Source: Deltaproteobacteria bacterium
GTDB lineage: Bacteria; Myxococcota_C; UBA6777
NCBI GenBank assembly: GCA_002731275.1
Contig: PCBK01000052.1
Coordinates: 310,001-374,000 of the forward strand
Direction: 5' to 3'
Length of the DNA: 64,000 nucleotides
Below are positions 26,606 through 35,904 of this stretch, in pieces (the stretch's first letter is position 1; the number at the start of each line of letters is the position of its first letter). The translations under genes and the position numbers were made by a program. Under the pieces are notes generated by a model, which was not told where the DNA came from, searched no databases, and was given only the letters and a program-made list of their open reading frames with translations.

Positions 26606-28947
26606 TGGTACGTTTTAAGCATATCTCATCCTGGTTTGTGTTGTGTACCATGTGTATGTCAGGTGCATCTGGTGCTTGGGCATGGAACTCTCTTCAATCA
26701 GGTGGGCGCTGCAAACAGACAAACATCTCATGTCGCTCAACCATTGGTAACGCAGGGGGAGCGGGCTCTTGCTGTGATCCAAGACAGTCCAATATCCTGA
26801 CCTGTGAGACCCAAAACGAATGCCAAGGAGGAAGCCCCCACAAGTGGAAAACGCTCCCCTACCAATGGCAACTCAACCTCAACAACATGGCTGGCCAAAG
26901 CGGCTACCAGGGCATCTCCGCGAGCCAAATTGAATCAGCGACCAAGCTCGCACACGACGCCTGGACCAAGCCCACATGTACGGGCTTTACACACAAATAC
27001 AACGGACAGACATCCTCAAGAGCCTCGACGGGAGATCGCAAAAATATCGTCTTTCTCGCGAGTCCATCCAACTGGGCCCAAATGGGTCTGCCTTCGGCTG
27101 CGCTCGCCGTCACAAGACCCATCGCATCGGGAAGTACGCTGTATGACACGGACATCGTCGTCAACCCTGTCCCTGGAGGACGTCCCTGGGGGATCACCCC
27201 AAATGTAGGACGTTCAAACATGGACTACGCCGATGTGATGGCCCACGAAGTCGGCCACGCGTTGGGCTTTGGACACGCAGGCCCCAAATCATCCCTGATG
27301 TATTTCTCGATTCGTGGAGTCGGACCTGTCTTCTCAGGACTCTCAAGCGACGAAGAGGCTGGCGTTTGTACGATTTACCCTGTGACGAAATGTAGTTCAG
27401 ATGCGCAATGTGGTGGTGGCTGTAGGGTCTGTACGAATGGGACCTGCCAACAAAAGACGGTCAGCCCTGCAACGAGCGCCTGCAAGGGTTGTACGACGGA
27501 CGCACAATGTGGAAGCGGCGCACAATGTGTGAGTGTAGGTGGTCAAATGCGCTGCCTTACGACATGCGCGACGGGCGATTGCTGTCCTTCTGGCAATACC
27601 TGCAAGAGCCTCTCTGGAAAACGCGTCTGTGCACCAGACAGTGGCGCTTGTCCAGCGCTCTCATGCAGCAACAACACACAATGTGGTGCAGGTGAGATAT
27701 GCGCAGGTGGGACATGTCAAAAAGCCTGCCAAAATGACAGCGAATGCCCTACAGGTTCGGGATGCAGAAACAACGTTTGTACCCAACTCGCCCCAGGAAA
27801 ACTCGGTCAGCCATGTAGCAGCCAGCTGCCTTGTGAGAGTGGTCTGAGCTGCTTTCAGACGAGCAAAGGACAGCTCTGCTCACGTGAGTGTGGCAGCAGC
27901 TCCAGCGCAGGCTTCCCAGCAGGTCAACAAGGCGCACAATGTAACGGCTCATCTTGTGATAATGGTGCAAGCTGCGTAGGATTCCGCTCCTCAACAGGCA
28001 CGACGCAGGTCTGTATCACCCGTTGTACCTCCAGCACAGTCTGTAACAACGTCGGCGGCAAGTGCTTTCGACTCAGTGGTAGCAATTTCGCTGGCTGTTT
28101 TTGCCAAAGTGACTCCGATTGCAAAAGCGGGCAGAGTTGTAACAAAACAGTCCTCGGTCCGCTCGGCTTGGGTCTCGGAGCTTGTGGGACACCAGCCGCG
28201 ACAACATGTCCCTCAGGGTATGCCTGCACACCTGTCTCAGGTAAGCAGGTCTGTGTCCCCGGAGGTGCAACAAACAACTGCGGCAATGGTACCTGCGACG
28301 CCGGTGAGACGTGTTCGTCATGTGCACAAGACTGCGCTTGTCCGAGTGGGCAAACCTGCCAGGGTGGGACGTGTCAAACCAACGCTTCTAACAATTGTGG
28401 AAACGGCACCTGCGATGCCAACGAAGACTGTACTTCGTGCGCGCAAGACTGTCCCTGTGTGTCTGGAAAACGCTGTAACAACGGCGTTTGTGAGACCTTC
28501 ACACCTCCCGCGACTTGCGGAAATGGAACCTGCGATGCGACAGAAGACTGTACGACATGTGCGCAAGACTGTCCTTGTGGCACAGGAAAACAATGCACAA
28601 ATGGCGTTTGCTTGGCACCACCTTCGACGGAGCCAACCTCCCCGACCTCCGACGCCGGTAACACACAAGAACCCACAAGTCCCGACGGTTCTGTCATTGA
28701 TAAGGAGAGCGGACAAAAACAAGCCGGACAGCTTGGACAACCTTGTAAAGCAGATGGGACTTGTGAGCCTGGTGGCTTCTGCTACACCAAAGAAGATGGC
28801 AGCAACATCTGCTTGCTCGAAGAAGATCCCCGTATCAAACCCGCAGGTTGTGGCTGTCACACACCTTCGACACATATCCCTCTCTCCCTCACATTCTTCC
28901 TCCTGTTCTTGTTTGGCTTGAGAAGACGACACCGTCCTGCCCGATAA
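26605..28947 (+). CDS. Matrixin-like zinc metalloprotease with Cys modules and MYXO-CTERM-type anchor
   Basis: 780 residues with AAGGGAG before the ATG. Signal peptide to about 27 (CMSGASGAWA). The protease domain covers about 75-260. It has the metzincin zinc site HEVGHALGFGH followed by the Met-turn SSLMYFSIR. About 450 residues of Cys-rich repeats follow, including C-x5-C-x5-C-x4-C units (CSNNTQCGAGEICAGGTC) and three CGNGTCDA-x-E-x-C repeats. The C-terminus is CGCH, a hydrophobic helix (LSLTFFLLFLFG) and LRRRHR, the layout of MYXO-CTERM sorting tags processed by a myxosortase. It is expected to be surface-anchored after Cys lipidation. It forms an operon with the preceding secreted protein. 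Confidence 0.87.
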   Translation: MVRFKHISSWFVLCTMCMSGASGAWAWNSLQSGGRCKQTNISCRSTIGNAGGAGSCCDPRQSNILTCETQNECQGGSPHKWKTLPYQWQLNLNNMAGQSGYQGISASQIESATKLAHDAWTKPTCTGFTHKYNGQTSSRASTGDRKNIVFLASPSNWAQMGLPSAALAVTRPIASGSTLYDTDIVVNPVPGGRPWGITPNVGRSNMDYADVMAHEVGHALGFGHAGPKSSLMYFSIRGVGPVFSGLSSDEEAGVCTIYPVTKCSSDAQCGGGCRVCTNGTCQQKTVSPATSACKGCTTDAQCGSGAQCVSVGGQMRCLTTCATGDCCPSGNTCKSLSGKRVCAPDSGACPALSCSNNTQCGAGEICAGGTCQKACQNDSECPTGSGCRNNVCTQLAPGKLGQPCSSQLPCESGLSCFQTSKGQLCSRECGSSSSAGFPAGQQGAQCNGSSCDNGASCVGFRSSTGTTQVCITRCTSSTVCNNVGGKCFRLSGSNFAGCFCQSDSDCKSGQSCNKTVLGPLGLGLGACGTPAATTCPSGYACTPVSGKQVCVPGGATNNCGNGTCDAGETCSSCAQDCACPSGQTCQGGTCQTNASNNCGNGTCDANEDCTSCAQDCPCVSGKRCNNGVCETFTPPATCGNGTCDATEDCTTCAQDCPCGTGKQCTNGVCLAPPSTEPTSPTSDAGNTQEPTSPDGSVIDKESGQKQAGQLGQPCKADGTCEPGGFCYTKEDGSNICLLEEDPRIKPAGCGCHTPSTHIPLSLTFFLLFLFGLRRRHRPAR

Positions 28948-28953
28948 TGTCTC

Positions 28954-28978
28954 TTTGGGGTAGGTCTTCGACCCCAAA
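28954..28978 (+). terminator. Hairpin after the matrixin gene
   Basis: TTTGGGGT / ACCCCAAA, 8 bp, 9-base loop, beginning seven bases after the stop codon. There is no T run after it, so it may stabilise the 3' end rather than terminate by itself. Confidence 0.45.
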
Positions 28979-29052
28979 CGAGAAAGACAGCAACCCCCTT
29001 TCCCCTCAATACACCCATAGAGAACCCTATATCGCCTCCACGCGGGTGTTGG

Positions 29053-29081
29053 TTGACTCTTGCACTGTCACCTGCTAGTTT
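29053..29081 (+). promoter_or_regulatory. Candidate promoter of the OsmC gene
   Basis: TTGACT (29053-29058), 17-base spacer, TAGTTT (29076-29081). The -10 match is weak. A GTATC..GATAC hairpin with a T5/A5 extension lies in the leader at 29099-29124. Confidence 0.3.
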
Positions 29082-29182
29082 CTCCGACACGATGCAAAAC
29101 GTATCCTTTTTACATCAAAAAGATACACAAAAACCATTGCCTGCGTGTAATGTCCCACATGGAAAGATGAGGAGAGCCCAAG

Positions 29183-29626
29183 ATGGCCAACCCAAAAGTC
29201 AAATGGATCGATGGTATGAACTTTGTAGGTGTCGACGCCGACGGGCGTGGCACATTGATCTCCGGCAGCAGCGACGGCCCTGGCGTCAGCCCTATGCAGA
29301 TGTTGCTTTTGGGCCTTGGGAGCTGCTCCTCTGTCGACGTCGTGATCATCCTTAAAAAACAACGACAACCACTCGAAGATATCGAAGTCGAACTTCGAGG
29401 TGTTCGAGGTGATGAGCCACCACGTCCCTACCAAGATATCGACATGCACTTCATCGTCACAGGACATGGACTCGACACCAACAAAGTCGAACGAGCGATC
29501 AAGCTCAGCACTGAAAAATACTGTGGCGCCCACGGCACGCTCTCAGGCGTCGCCAACATCAAAACAACTTATGAGATCCGCGACCCAAAAGCCCCGACTG
29601 AGGCCGAAGAGACAACGGAATCCTAA
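29183..29626 (+). CDS. OsmC/Ohr-family protein
   Basis: 147 residues. The OsmC fold is shown by GVSPMQMLLLGLGSCSSVDV (about 34-53) with the first redox Cys, and by VERAIKLSTEKYCGAHGTLS with the second. These two cysteines reduce organic peroxides in characterised members. The short form with a KYC motif is closest to YhfA-like OsmC proteins, so peroxide reduction is likely but not certain. GAGGAG precedes the ATG by about 10 bases. The phosphorylase gene starts 73 bases downstream. Confidence 0.88.
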   Translation: MANPKVKWIDGMNFVGVDADGRGTLISGSSDGPGVSPMQMLLLGLGSCSSVDVVIILKKQRQPLEDIEVELRGVRGDEPPRPYQDIDMHFIVTGHGLDTNKVERAIKLSTEKYCGAHGTLSGVANIKTTYEIRDPKAPTEAEETTES

Positions 29627-29699
29627 ACAACTTCACTCTCTCATACTCAACTTCACGTGAGCAAACTCGACTGCTCCCTTCGCCCAGGAGAACGCAAAG

Positions 29700-32249
29700 A
29701 TGCGGCTCAAACGATTCTCTGTTACATCTCAACTCCCCTCGACGCTCCAATTTCTGCAAGAGCTCAGCAACAACCTTTGGTGGAGTTGGAACCCCGACGC
29801 GACCCAACTCTTTCAAAGTATGGACCCAACCCTCTGGAAGCAGCTCAACCACAACCCTGTTAAGTTGTTGCATATGCTGTCCCAAACACAACTCAAAGAC
29901 CTCTCAGAAGACCAAGCTTTTCTCGCCAAACTACAATCCGTACAGACACAGTTCCAGACCTACATCGAGAGTACAGAGAAGGTCCGCGCGGCCAACACGA
30001 CACTCACCTCCCCTGTCGCGTACTTCTCTGCGGAGTTTGGGCTACACGAGTCCCTGCCTGTCTACTCAGGAGGGTTGGGGATCCTTGCGGGAGATCATTG
30101 CAAGTCAGCCTCCGATCTCGCGTTGCCTCTCGTCGGCGTCGGACTTCTCTACAAGTCTGGCTACTTCGTACAGAGCTTGACGCCAGAAGGTGTTCAAGAA
30201 GCGCACTACCCAGACAACAACTTCGACGATCTCCCGATCAACCCAATCCTTCGGGATGGAAAAGAGTTGCGCATTCAACTTACGATCGCAGGCGAAGAGG
30301 TGCTCGTCAAATGTTGGGAGGTCAACGTCGGTCGTATCAAGCTCTACTTGATGGACACAGACATTCCCGAAAACAGCCCACAAGCTCGCGTCGTGACCTC
30401 ACGCCTTTATGGCGGTGGGACAGAGACCCGCATCGCGCAAGAGATGCTGCTCGGGATCGGTGGTGTGAGGATGCTCAAGGCCCTCGACATCAACCCCTCC
30501 GTCTTCCATATCAACGAAGGACACGCAGCCTTCCTCGGTCTCGAACGTATCGCAGATGTAATCCGTGAACAAGGTCTGCAATTTGAAGAAGCCTGCGAAC
30601 TGCTCGCCACAGAGCAAGTCTTTACGACCCACACCCCCGTCCCAGCAGGACACGATCGCTTTGACCGCAACCTCGTTGAGCGGTTTGTTGGACCGATCCT
30701 CGCGGAGATGGGGCTCGCCTTTGAAAAAGTCTGGCAGCTCGGCAAAGAGGTCCAAGAAGATGGTCGCCACCTCTTCTGTATGACCATCCTCGCGCTCAAC
30801 ACTTCGAAAGGCAGTAACGGCGTCAGCATGTTGCACGGAAAAGTCTCACGTGACATGTGGAAGAAGCAGTGGCCATCCGTCCCCGTCGATGAAGTCCCCA
30901 TCGGACACATCACCAACGGTGTTCACTCAATGACTTGGCTTGGACACGAGATCGGCGCGCTGTACGAGAAGCATCTCGGCAAAGACTGGGAAGAACACAA
31001 GCTCGATAGAGATTTTTGGGATGGTGTTGATGCATTCGACGACAAAGAGTTGTGGGACGCACACAGCGCTCAAAAGCAACGCCTCGTCGATCTGATTCGA
31101 GAGCGCACATTCGCCCAAAGAGACCGTTTTCAGGAACCCGCAGCGCAGCGCGATCAAGCGCGCAAGATGCTCGATCCACAAGCGCTCACGATCGGCTTCG
31201 CCCGACGTTTTGCGCCCTACAAACGCGCGTCGTTGGTTTTTAAAGACCCAGAGCGCCTGCGTAGAATCCTCAACGCCCCCGGACGCCCCGTCCAAATCGT
31301 CTTTGCCGGAAAGTCTCACCCACACAACCAAGAAGGGAAAGATCTGATCAAAGAGGTCTACCAATTCTCTCGTGAGGAAGGCTTTGAAGGAAAAGTCGTG
31401 TTTATCGAGGATTATGACGCAAACATCGGACGCCATCTCGTACAAGGTGTCGATGTGTGGCTCAACAACCCCATCCGCCCCCAAGAGGCTAGCGGCACGA
31501 GCGGACAAAAAGTTCCACTCAATGGTGGTCTCAACTTCAGCATCCTCGACGGTTGGTGGGTCGAAGGGTACGAAGGTGACAATGGCTGGGCCATTGGCGA
31601 TGGTATGGAATATGGCCAACGCGACAACCAGGACTACATGGACGCACACTCCTTGTACGACATCCTCGAACAGCAGATCATCCCAGCCTACTATCACCGC
31701 GATGCAGAAGGACTTCCAGACACATGGCTTCAGTACATGCGTCGCTCCATGAAGAGCGTCAACCCAGCGTTTAACACGCGACGTATGGTCCTCGATTACA
31801 CACGACAAATGTACGAACCAGCCGAAACAAAAGGCGCACTCTTGCGTAAGGATGCATTTGGACTCGCCAAAGACCTCCACGCCTGGAAACAAGCCATGCA
31901 ACAACAGTGGTCACAAATCGAGATCCTTCAGACCTCATCCTTCCCCAAAAATCGTCTCGCTGTCGGCGAGACCTACACCATCGAGGCAGACGTAAAACTC
32001 GGCTCGATCTCTCCAAGTGATGTACGTGTCGAACTTTACGTCGGTCGCTTTGATGAACACAACGCATGCGAACTCTCACAAGCGCTCGCGATGACGTTAA
32101 AAGGAGACAAAGGCCCAGGAACGCATCACTTCGAGGTTGTGTTTACACCTGAAGACTCCGGTGATTACGGTTATAACATCCGTATTCTCCCCACCCACCC
32201 ACACCTCATGCACCCCCACGAGACCGGTCTCCTCACTTGGGGAGAGTAA
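29700..32249 (+). CDS. glgP: Alpha-glucan (glycogen/maltodextrin) phosphorylase
   Basis: 849 residues, GT35 family, the shorter bacterial/archaeal type. It releases glucose 1-phosphate from alpha-1,4-glucans with PLP. The N-terminal DUF3417 region has NNLWWSWNPDATQLF. The catalytic core includes AYFSAEFGLHESLPVYSGGL, HINEGHAAFLGLERI, VFTTHTPVPAGHDRF, GFARRFAPYKRASL. The PLP-lysine segment is EASGTSGQKVPLNGGLNFS, where most relatives have Met instead of Gln before the Lys. AGGAGAA precedes ATG 29700. Its 3' end overlaps the convergent histidine kinase gene by 17 bases. Confidence 0.93.
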   Translation: MRLKRFSVTSQLPSTLQFLQELSNNLWWSWNPDATQLFQSMDPTLWKQLNHNPVKLLHMLSQTQLKDLSEDQAFLAKLQSVQTQFQTYIESTEKVRAANTTLTSPVAYFSAEFGLHESLPVYSGGLGILAGDHCKSASDLALPLVGVGLLYKSGYFVQSLTPEGVQEAHYPDNNFDDLPINPILRDGKELRIQLTIAGEEVLVKCWEVNVGRIKLYLMDTDIPENSPQARVVTSRLYGGGTETRIAQEMLLGIGGVRMLKALDINPSVFHINEGHAAFLGLERIADVIREQGLQFEEACELLATEQVFTTHTPVPAGHDRFDRNLVERFVGPILAEMGLAFEKVWQLGKEVQEDGRHLFCMTILALNTSKGSNGVSMLHGKVSRDMWKKQWPSVPVDEVPIGHITNGVHSMTWLGHEIGALYEKHLGKDWEEHKLDRDFWDGVDAFDDKELWDAHSAQKQRLVDLIRERTFAQRDRFQEPAAQRDQARKMLDPQALTIGFARRFAPYKRASLVFKDPERLRRILNAPGRPVQIVFAGKSHPHNQEGKDLIKEVYQFSREEGFEGKVVFIEDYDANIGRHLVQGVDVWLNNPIRPQEASGTSGQKVPLNGGLNFSILDGWWVEGYEGDNGWAIGDGMEYGQRDNQDYMDAHSLYDILEQQIIPAYYHRDAEGLPDTWLQYMRRSMKSVNPAFNTRRMVLDYTRQMYEPAETKGALLRKDAFGLAKDLHAWKQAMQQQWSQIEILQTSSFPKNRLAVGETYTIEADVKLGSISPSDVRVELYVGRFDEHNACELSQALAMTLKGDKGPGTHHFEVVFTPEDSGDYGYNIRILPTHPHLMHPHETGLLTWGE

Positions 32250-33870
32250 GCGAAACAAAAAAGGTCGTTCCCACACCTTCTTCTGTCTCAAACCATATCC
32301 TACCACCGTGTAGATCGACGATATGCTTGCTGATGGAGAGCCCGAGACCTGTTCCCTTCACGCTCCTCGTGCTTCCCATTTCAGCCTGCGTAAACTTCTC
32401 AAAGACCCTACCTTTGAGTTCCTCAGCGATCCCTCCCCCATGATCTTTCACTTGCAACACAACCTCCTCCTCTTTCCGCGTCGCGCATACCTCGATCGTG
32501 CTCCCTTCAGGAGAGAACTTGCAGGCGTTTGACAACAGATTGGCCATCACCTGCTTCATCCGCTGTTCATCCGCCTCAAAGTAGATATCGCAACACTCAC
32601 CGAGCACAACGGAGACTTTGTGGTGTTCGGCGTAGCTTTGGTTTTCATCGAGACACACCTGCAGAAACGGACACAACGCAATCTTTGTAATCTGTAAAGT
32701 ATACGCGCTGCGTTCGAGCTTCTCCATATCCAGCAGATCATTGATCAGAAAAAGCAGACGAACGCTATTTTTTTCAGCGATGTTGAGTAAGTCTTTGCTC
32801 CTCTTTTCACTGATCGTGATCAGTCCACTGTTGAGAAGCTGAATCGCTCCCTTTATCGAAGTGAGAGGTGTGCGCAGCTCGTGACTGACGACGGAGATAA
32901 ACTCCTCCTTCACGCCCTGCAAGATTTTCTCTTCGGTGACATCGTACATATATCCATGCCAAAGCGTCGACCCATCAGCTTCTTGCACAGGTGTTGATCT
33001 GATATGAATCCAACGCTCCCCTCGCGTAGGCAAAATCACACGGACCTCTTGAGACCAGGGAGTTTCGTTCTTTTGGGCAGCCATCGCGCTCGCAAAGAGT
33101 CCAGCGATGTCATCGGGATGTAAAATGTCGACAAAGCGCTCGCTGTTTTTTTGTAGCTCGGAGGCAGGGATACCCAAAAGGCGTTCAACCGAGTCGCTCA
33201 TGTACGGAAAGGTGAAATGTCCATCAGGTGTCAGGCGACATTGGTGGATGACACCTGGCACGTTCTTAGTGATGTAGCGCAGGTTGGTCGCGAGCGCGTG
33301 TGTCTCTGTGTATTGTAGATGAACGCCCCTGGCCATCCGCCATCCCACATACGCCCATAACATCGAGAAGCTCGCGACGCTCCAAATCATGGTCCCCCAC
33401 ACAACAGGGGTTCGCGCGAGCTTCGCGTAATCGACATCAAAACGCAACCAACCCGTGACGGCCAAATACGCAGTGACCGACAACGCCACAACGGAGAGTA
33501 AAAGCAAGACGACAGTATCGCGACGTCGCAAAAACAACATCGAAGAAAAGAAAAAGAACAACAAAAACAATTGACTCCCCGCCATCGGTCCAATCTGCGA
33601 GATCGGAATCATCCCCGCCAACCACAAACACGACAACAGCGCGGAGACCCGAGCGAGGTAAGAAAGTCTATCTCTCGACAACCATGTTACCAGCAACACC
33701 AGTAACAAAGCGAAGTGCAAGAGCATAAAGCCACGCATCCCCACAACCCACGCACGGCCGATGGACAACGTCGCAGCAGGAAGACCCACCAATACAAGTC
33801 CGAGGATCAACTGATCCAACAGACGATTTTGTAGTGCATACAAAGACTGAGGAGGAGAAACTGCCGGCAT
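32233..33870 (-). CDS. Membrane PAS-domain sensor histidine kinase
   Basis: 545 residues. The N-terminal 185 residues hold about six membrane helices and no recognised sensor family. A PAS domain follows (about 195-315; FTFPYMSDSVERLLGIPASE, HPDDIAGL, WIHIRSTPVQEADGS). The HisKA box is EEFISVVSHELRTPLTSIKG (phospho-acceptor His about 331). The ATPase domain has NLLSNACKFSPEG (N box), DHGGGI (G1), KGTGLGLSISKHIVDLHGG (G2). All catalytic boxes are intact. No response regulator is adjacent, so it is an orphan kinase. Its 3' end overlaps glgP by 17 bases. Confidence 0.92.
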   Translation of the reverse strand: MPAVSPPQSLYALQNRLLDQLILGLVLVGLPAATLSIGRAWVVGMRGFMLLHFALLLVLLVTWLSRDRLSYLARVSALLSCLWLAGMIPISQIGPMAGSQLFLLFFFFSSMLFLRRRDTVVLLLLSVVALSVTAYLAVTGWLRFDVDYAKLARTPVVWGTMIWSVASFSMLWAYVGWRMARGVHLQYTETHALATNLRYITKNVPGVIHQCRLTPDGHFTFPYMSDSVERLLGIPASELQKNSERFVDILHPDDIAGLFASAMAAQKNETPWSQEVRVILPTRGERWIHIRSTPVQEADGSTLWHGYMYDVTEEKILQGVKEEFISVVSHELRTPLTSIKGAIQLLNSGLITISEKRSKDLLNIAEKNSVRLLFLINDLLDMEKLERSAYTLQITKIALCPFLQVCLDENQSYAEHHKVSVVLGECCDIYFEADEQRMKQVMANLLSNACKFSPEGSTIEVCATRKEEEVVLQVKDHGGGIAEELKGRVFEKFTQAEMGSTRSVKGTGLGLSISKHIVDLHGGRIWFETEEGVGTTFFVSLTLPK

Positions 33871-34259
33871 TCATCCAATCCTATCACCTATGAGAGAGAC
33901 AACCACACAAACCAAACAGTGAACAATCCGACAAAAACGCATACATGCTCCCCCACAATCTAACATGTATCAAAAAAGAATGAAACAGCAAGTGGATACA
34001 AAAAATTGAAAAAGTGTGGTGCACTTCGAGAATGCCCTGCGATATTCCTTGTGCAATGGCAAACAAACACGTGAAGCCCTTCTCACATATCTCGAGGACC
34101 AGGCGAACCCGGAAACGATTGGGAAATGAAAAAGTGTGTTCCTACAGCCTAGGCTTTACGTGTTTGCCTCTCCTTTGCGATGTCCACAGAGGTCCGTACA
34201 CCTCTTTTGACAAGACCACTTTCTTTTCAGACATTGTTTTGACCCCTAAGGAGTTAAAA
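33871..34259. other. Gene-free divergent interval
   Basis: AT-rich, with GAAAAAGTGTG occurring twice (about 34009 and 34127). It carries an imperfect inverted repeat at 34058-34168 and a TTGACA near 34207 with no good -10. No gene: in-frame codons upstream of 34260 lack a ribosome site. Confidence 0.5.
34058..34168 (+). repeat. Imperfect inverted repeat in leader of the cationic protein gene
   Basis: The left arm at 34058-34078 (around AAACAAACACGTGAAGCC) is complementary to the right arm at 34152-34168 (GGCTTTACGTGTTTGCC), except for a 4-base insertion and one mismatch. The arms are 73 bases apart. It could form a long stem in the leader RNA. Confidence 0.45.
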
Positions 34260-34925
34260 ATGAAAAAGCTTTTGACGTTGACATGCACTTTGTTCTTTGC
34301 GTTCGCAGCATTCGTAGTTTCCGCCCAAGCATCCGGCGAAGTCAAGTGTAAGCAGCTCTACCAAAAAGGGACTGATGGCATCAAAAAAGACACAAAATGC
34401 AAAAACGATGCGATGAATGTCTTCAAAAAACTTCAGTCACAGCTTCGCACTTGCCGTGCTCATAGAAATAATATCAAGAACTGTAACCGCGCCAAACGAA
34501 AGCAAGCGAGAGCATGTCGTGGACAAAAGCGCTCCTGCAAAAAAGTCTGCCGTGGTGGCAAAAAACAGTGCGTCAGAAGCTGCCGTCGTGGCAAACGAAC
34601 TTGCGTAAAGGCGTGTCCCCGTGGACGTCGTGGTAAAAACTGCCGCAGGAGCTGCAAGCGCTGTGTTCGTGGTTGTCGCAAAGCGAAGCGTTCCTGTAAA
34701 AAAGTCTGCCGCGGTGTCAGCCGTGGTTGTCTCGGTGCTGCGCGCAGCACAGCACGTGCCTGCCGCAACAACGCACGTAGTCTCCAAGCATTTGCGGTCT
34801 GCCGTAACGCTCGCAGCCTCACAGCAAAAGCGACAGGTCGCATCTTCTCCTGTGGTTGGAAACACTACGGAAGAGCTGTCACATGCTCCGCCGGCTCTAT
34901 CGTCCGTAGCCTTCAACAGAAATAA
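34260..34925 (+). CDS. Secreted Arg/Lys/Cys-rich repetitive protein
   Basis: 221 residues; AAGGAG (34248-34253) sets ATG 34260. Signal peptide ends about residue 25 (FVVSAQA). The middle (about 75-165) is built of short units with paired cysteines and basic residues: ACRGQKRSCKKVC, RGGKKQCVRSC, RRGKRTCVKAC, RKAKRSCKKVC. Most follow C-x3-C with 6-10 basic residues between pairs. The ends have ordinary composition with a few Cys. It is strongly cationic and probably disulfide-bonded outside the cytoplasm. Possible roles include binding anionic surface polymers or DNA, or antimicrobial activity; none is shown. A pyrimidine-rich tract follows the stop. No family recognised. Confidence 0.75.
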   Translation: MKKLLTLTCTLFFAFAAFVVSAQASGEVKCKQLYQKGTDGIKKDTKCKNDAMNVFKKLQSQLRTCRAHRNNIKNCNRAKRKQARACRGQKRSCKKVCRGGKKQCVRSCRRGKRTCVKACPRGRRGKNCRRSCKRCVRGCRKAKRSCKKVCRGVSRGCLGAARSTARACRNNARSLQAFAVCRNARSLTAKATGRIFSCGWKHYGRAVTCSAGSIVRSLQQK

Positions 34926-34978
34926 TCCAACCCCTCCCGCCTTCCTCTCCCTCTCTCATTGATCCCCCTCCCAAAACA
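34926..34978 (+). terminator. Possible Rho-dependent termination tract
   Basis: About 50 bases of C/T with only two G, directly after the stop. Inferred role. Confidence 0.3.
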
Positions 34979-35023
34979 GAATAATGTGTGTCCATTTCTA
35001 TGCTTTGACGATAAGAGGCGTTC

Positions 35024-35875
35024 ATGTACACACCCATCCCCTTCCATTTTGAAGCCGATCAGCGCTTTGTCCAGCTCGAAACCATGGGCAAAGGACCAAG
35101 CCTTCTTGTCATCGTAGGAGGTCCGGGGCTCAGTCACCGCTATCTTTCCCCTTATCTCCACGCGCTCGCTGAAGACTTCACGCTTTACGTGTACGATCAG
35201 ACAGGCTGTGGACGCTCCGAAACACTTCCTGAATCCGAGCACTACACTCTCCACAGAGAGCGCCTCCTCATGCAACAATTGCTCGCTTACTGTAAGCGTA
35301 CCAATCCCGAGCATCCAGTCTACATCATGGGGCATTCATTTGGCGCTTTACAAGTGATGGGGCTGTTGTGTGAGTCACGCGACAACATCGTCGACAAAGC
35401 GATCCTAATGACCTCCATGCCGATCTACCAAACCCCCAAAGATAATGCTCTGTTAACCAGACTTCTTAGATTGCGCCCAGATATGAAGGATCGCTACTTT
35501 GCGCTCAATCGCATCCGCCGCAAACGTCCGTGGACAAAGGCCGAACAAAACGAAGCCGTCGCAGTTGGTTTGTCTGGAGGATTGATCGAACCCGACAGGA
35601 TCTTCGAGTTGGATTTTGACTACAACCCGATCATCGTCGAACACTTTGCCCTTGAATACCCCTCCTACGATTTACGCGAACGTGCCGCAGGTGTCACGCT
35701 TCCGATCCATGTGATTGCAGGCAAACACGACTTCTTTACGTTGGACAAACAACAGGACATTGCGAACGCTTTCCCCAACGCATCCCTCGATATTTTTGAA
35801 GAATCCGCGCACTTTCCGTTCTTCGAGCAACCCACACGATTCACCCAGTCAGTGCGCGACTTTCTCAAGTCATAA
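35024..35875 (+). CDS. Alpha/beta hydrolase, proline iminopeptidase-like
   Basis: 283 residues. The oxyanion segment is LVIVGGPGLSHRY (about 27-39) and the nucleophile elbow is YIMGHSFGALQV (Ser about 108). The acid Asp is in VIAGKHDFFT and the His in EESAHFPFFEQP near the end. GGPG plus DQTGCGRSE is typical of the proline iminopeptidase/prolinase branch (family S33), but substrate cannot be fixed from sequence. No signal peptide, so cytoplasmic. It lies alone, followed by the inverted-repeat element before convergent proA. Confidence 0.85.
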   Translation: MYTPIPFHFEADQRFVQLETMGKGPSLLVIVGGPGLSHRYLSPYLHALAEDFTLYVYDQTGCGRSETLPESEHYTLHRERLLMQQLLAYCKRTNPEHPVYIMGHSFGALQVMGLLCESRDNIVDKAILMTSMPIYQTPKDNALLTRLLRLRPDMKDRYFALNRIRRKRPWTKAEQNEAVAVGLSGGLIEPDRIFELDFDYNPIIVEHFALEYPSYDLRERAAGVTLPIHVIAGKHDFFTLDKQQDIANAFPNASLDIFEESAHFPFFEQPTRFTQSVRDFLKS

Positions 35876-35904
35876 TATCTTTTTTTTCCTGGACGTAGCC
35901 TAAC

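Noticed and set aside
28076-28977. Frames of 219-281 codons on both strands opposite or shifted within the matrixin Cys repeats
   Set aside because: The repeat-rich DNA keeps several frames open. Only the frame from 26605 has the protease site and Cys spacing.
30927-31904. 325-codon minus-strand frame inside the phosphorylase gene
   Set aside because: No ribosome site or recognisable domain; it is the complement of a well-conserved coding region.
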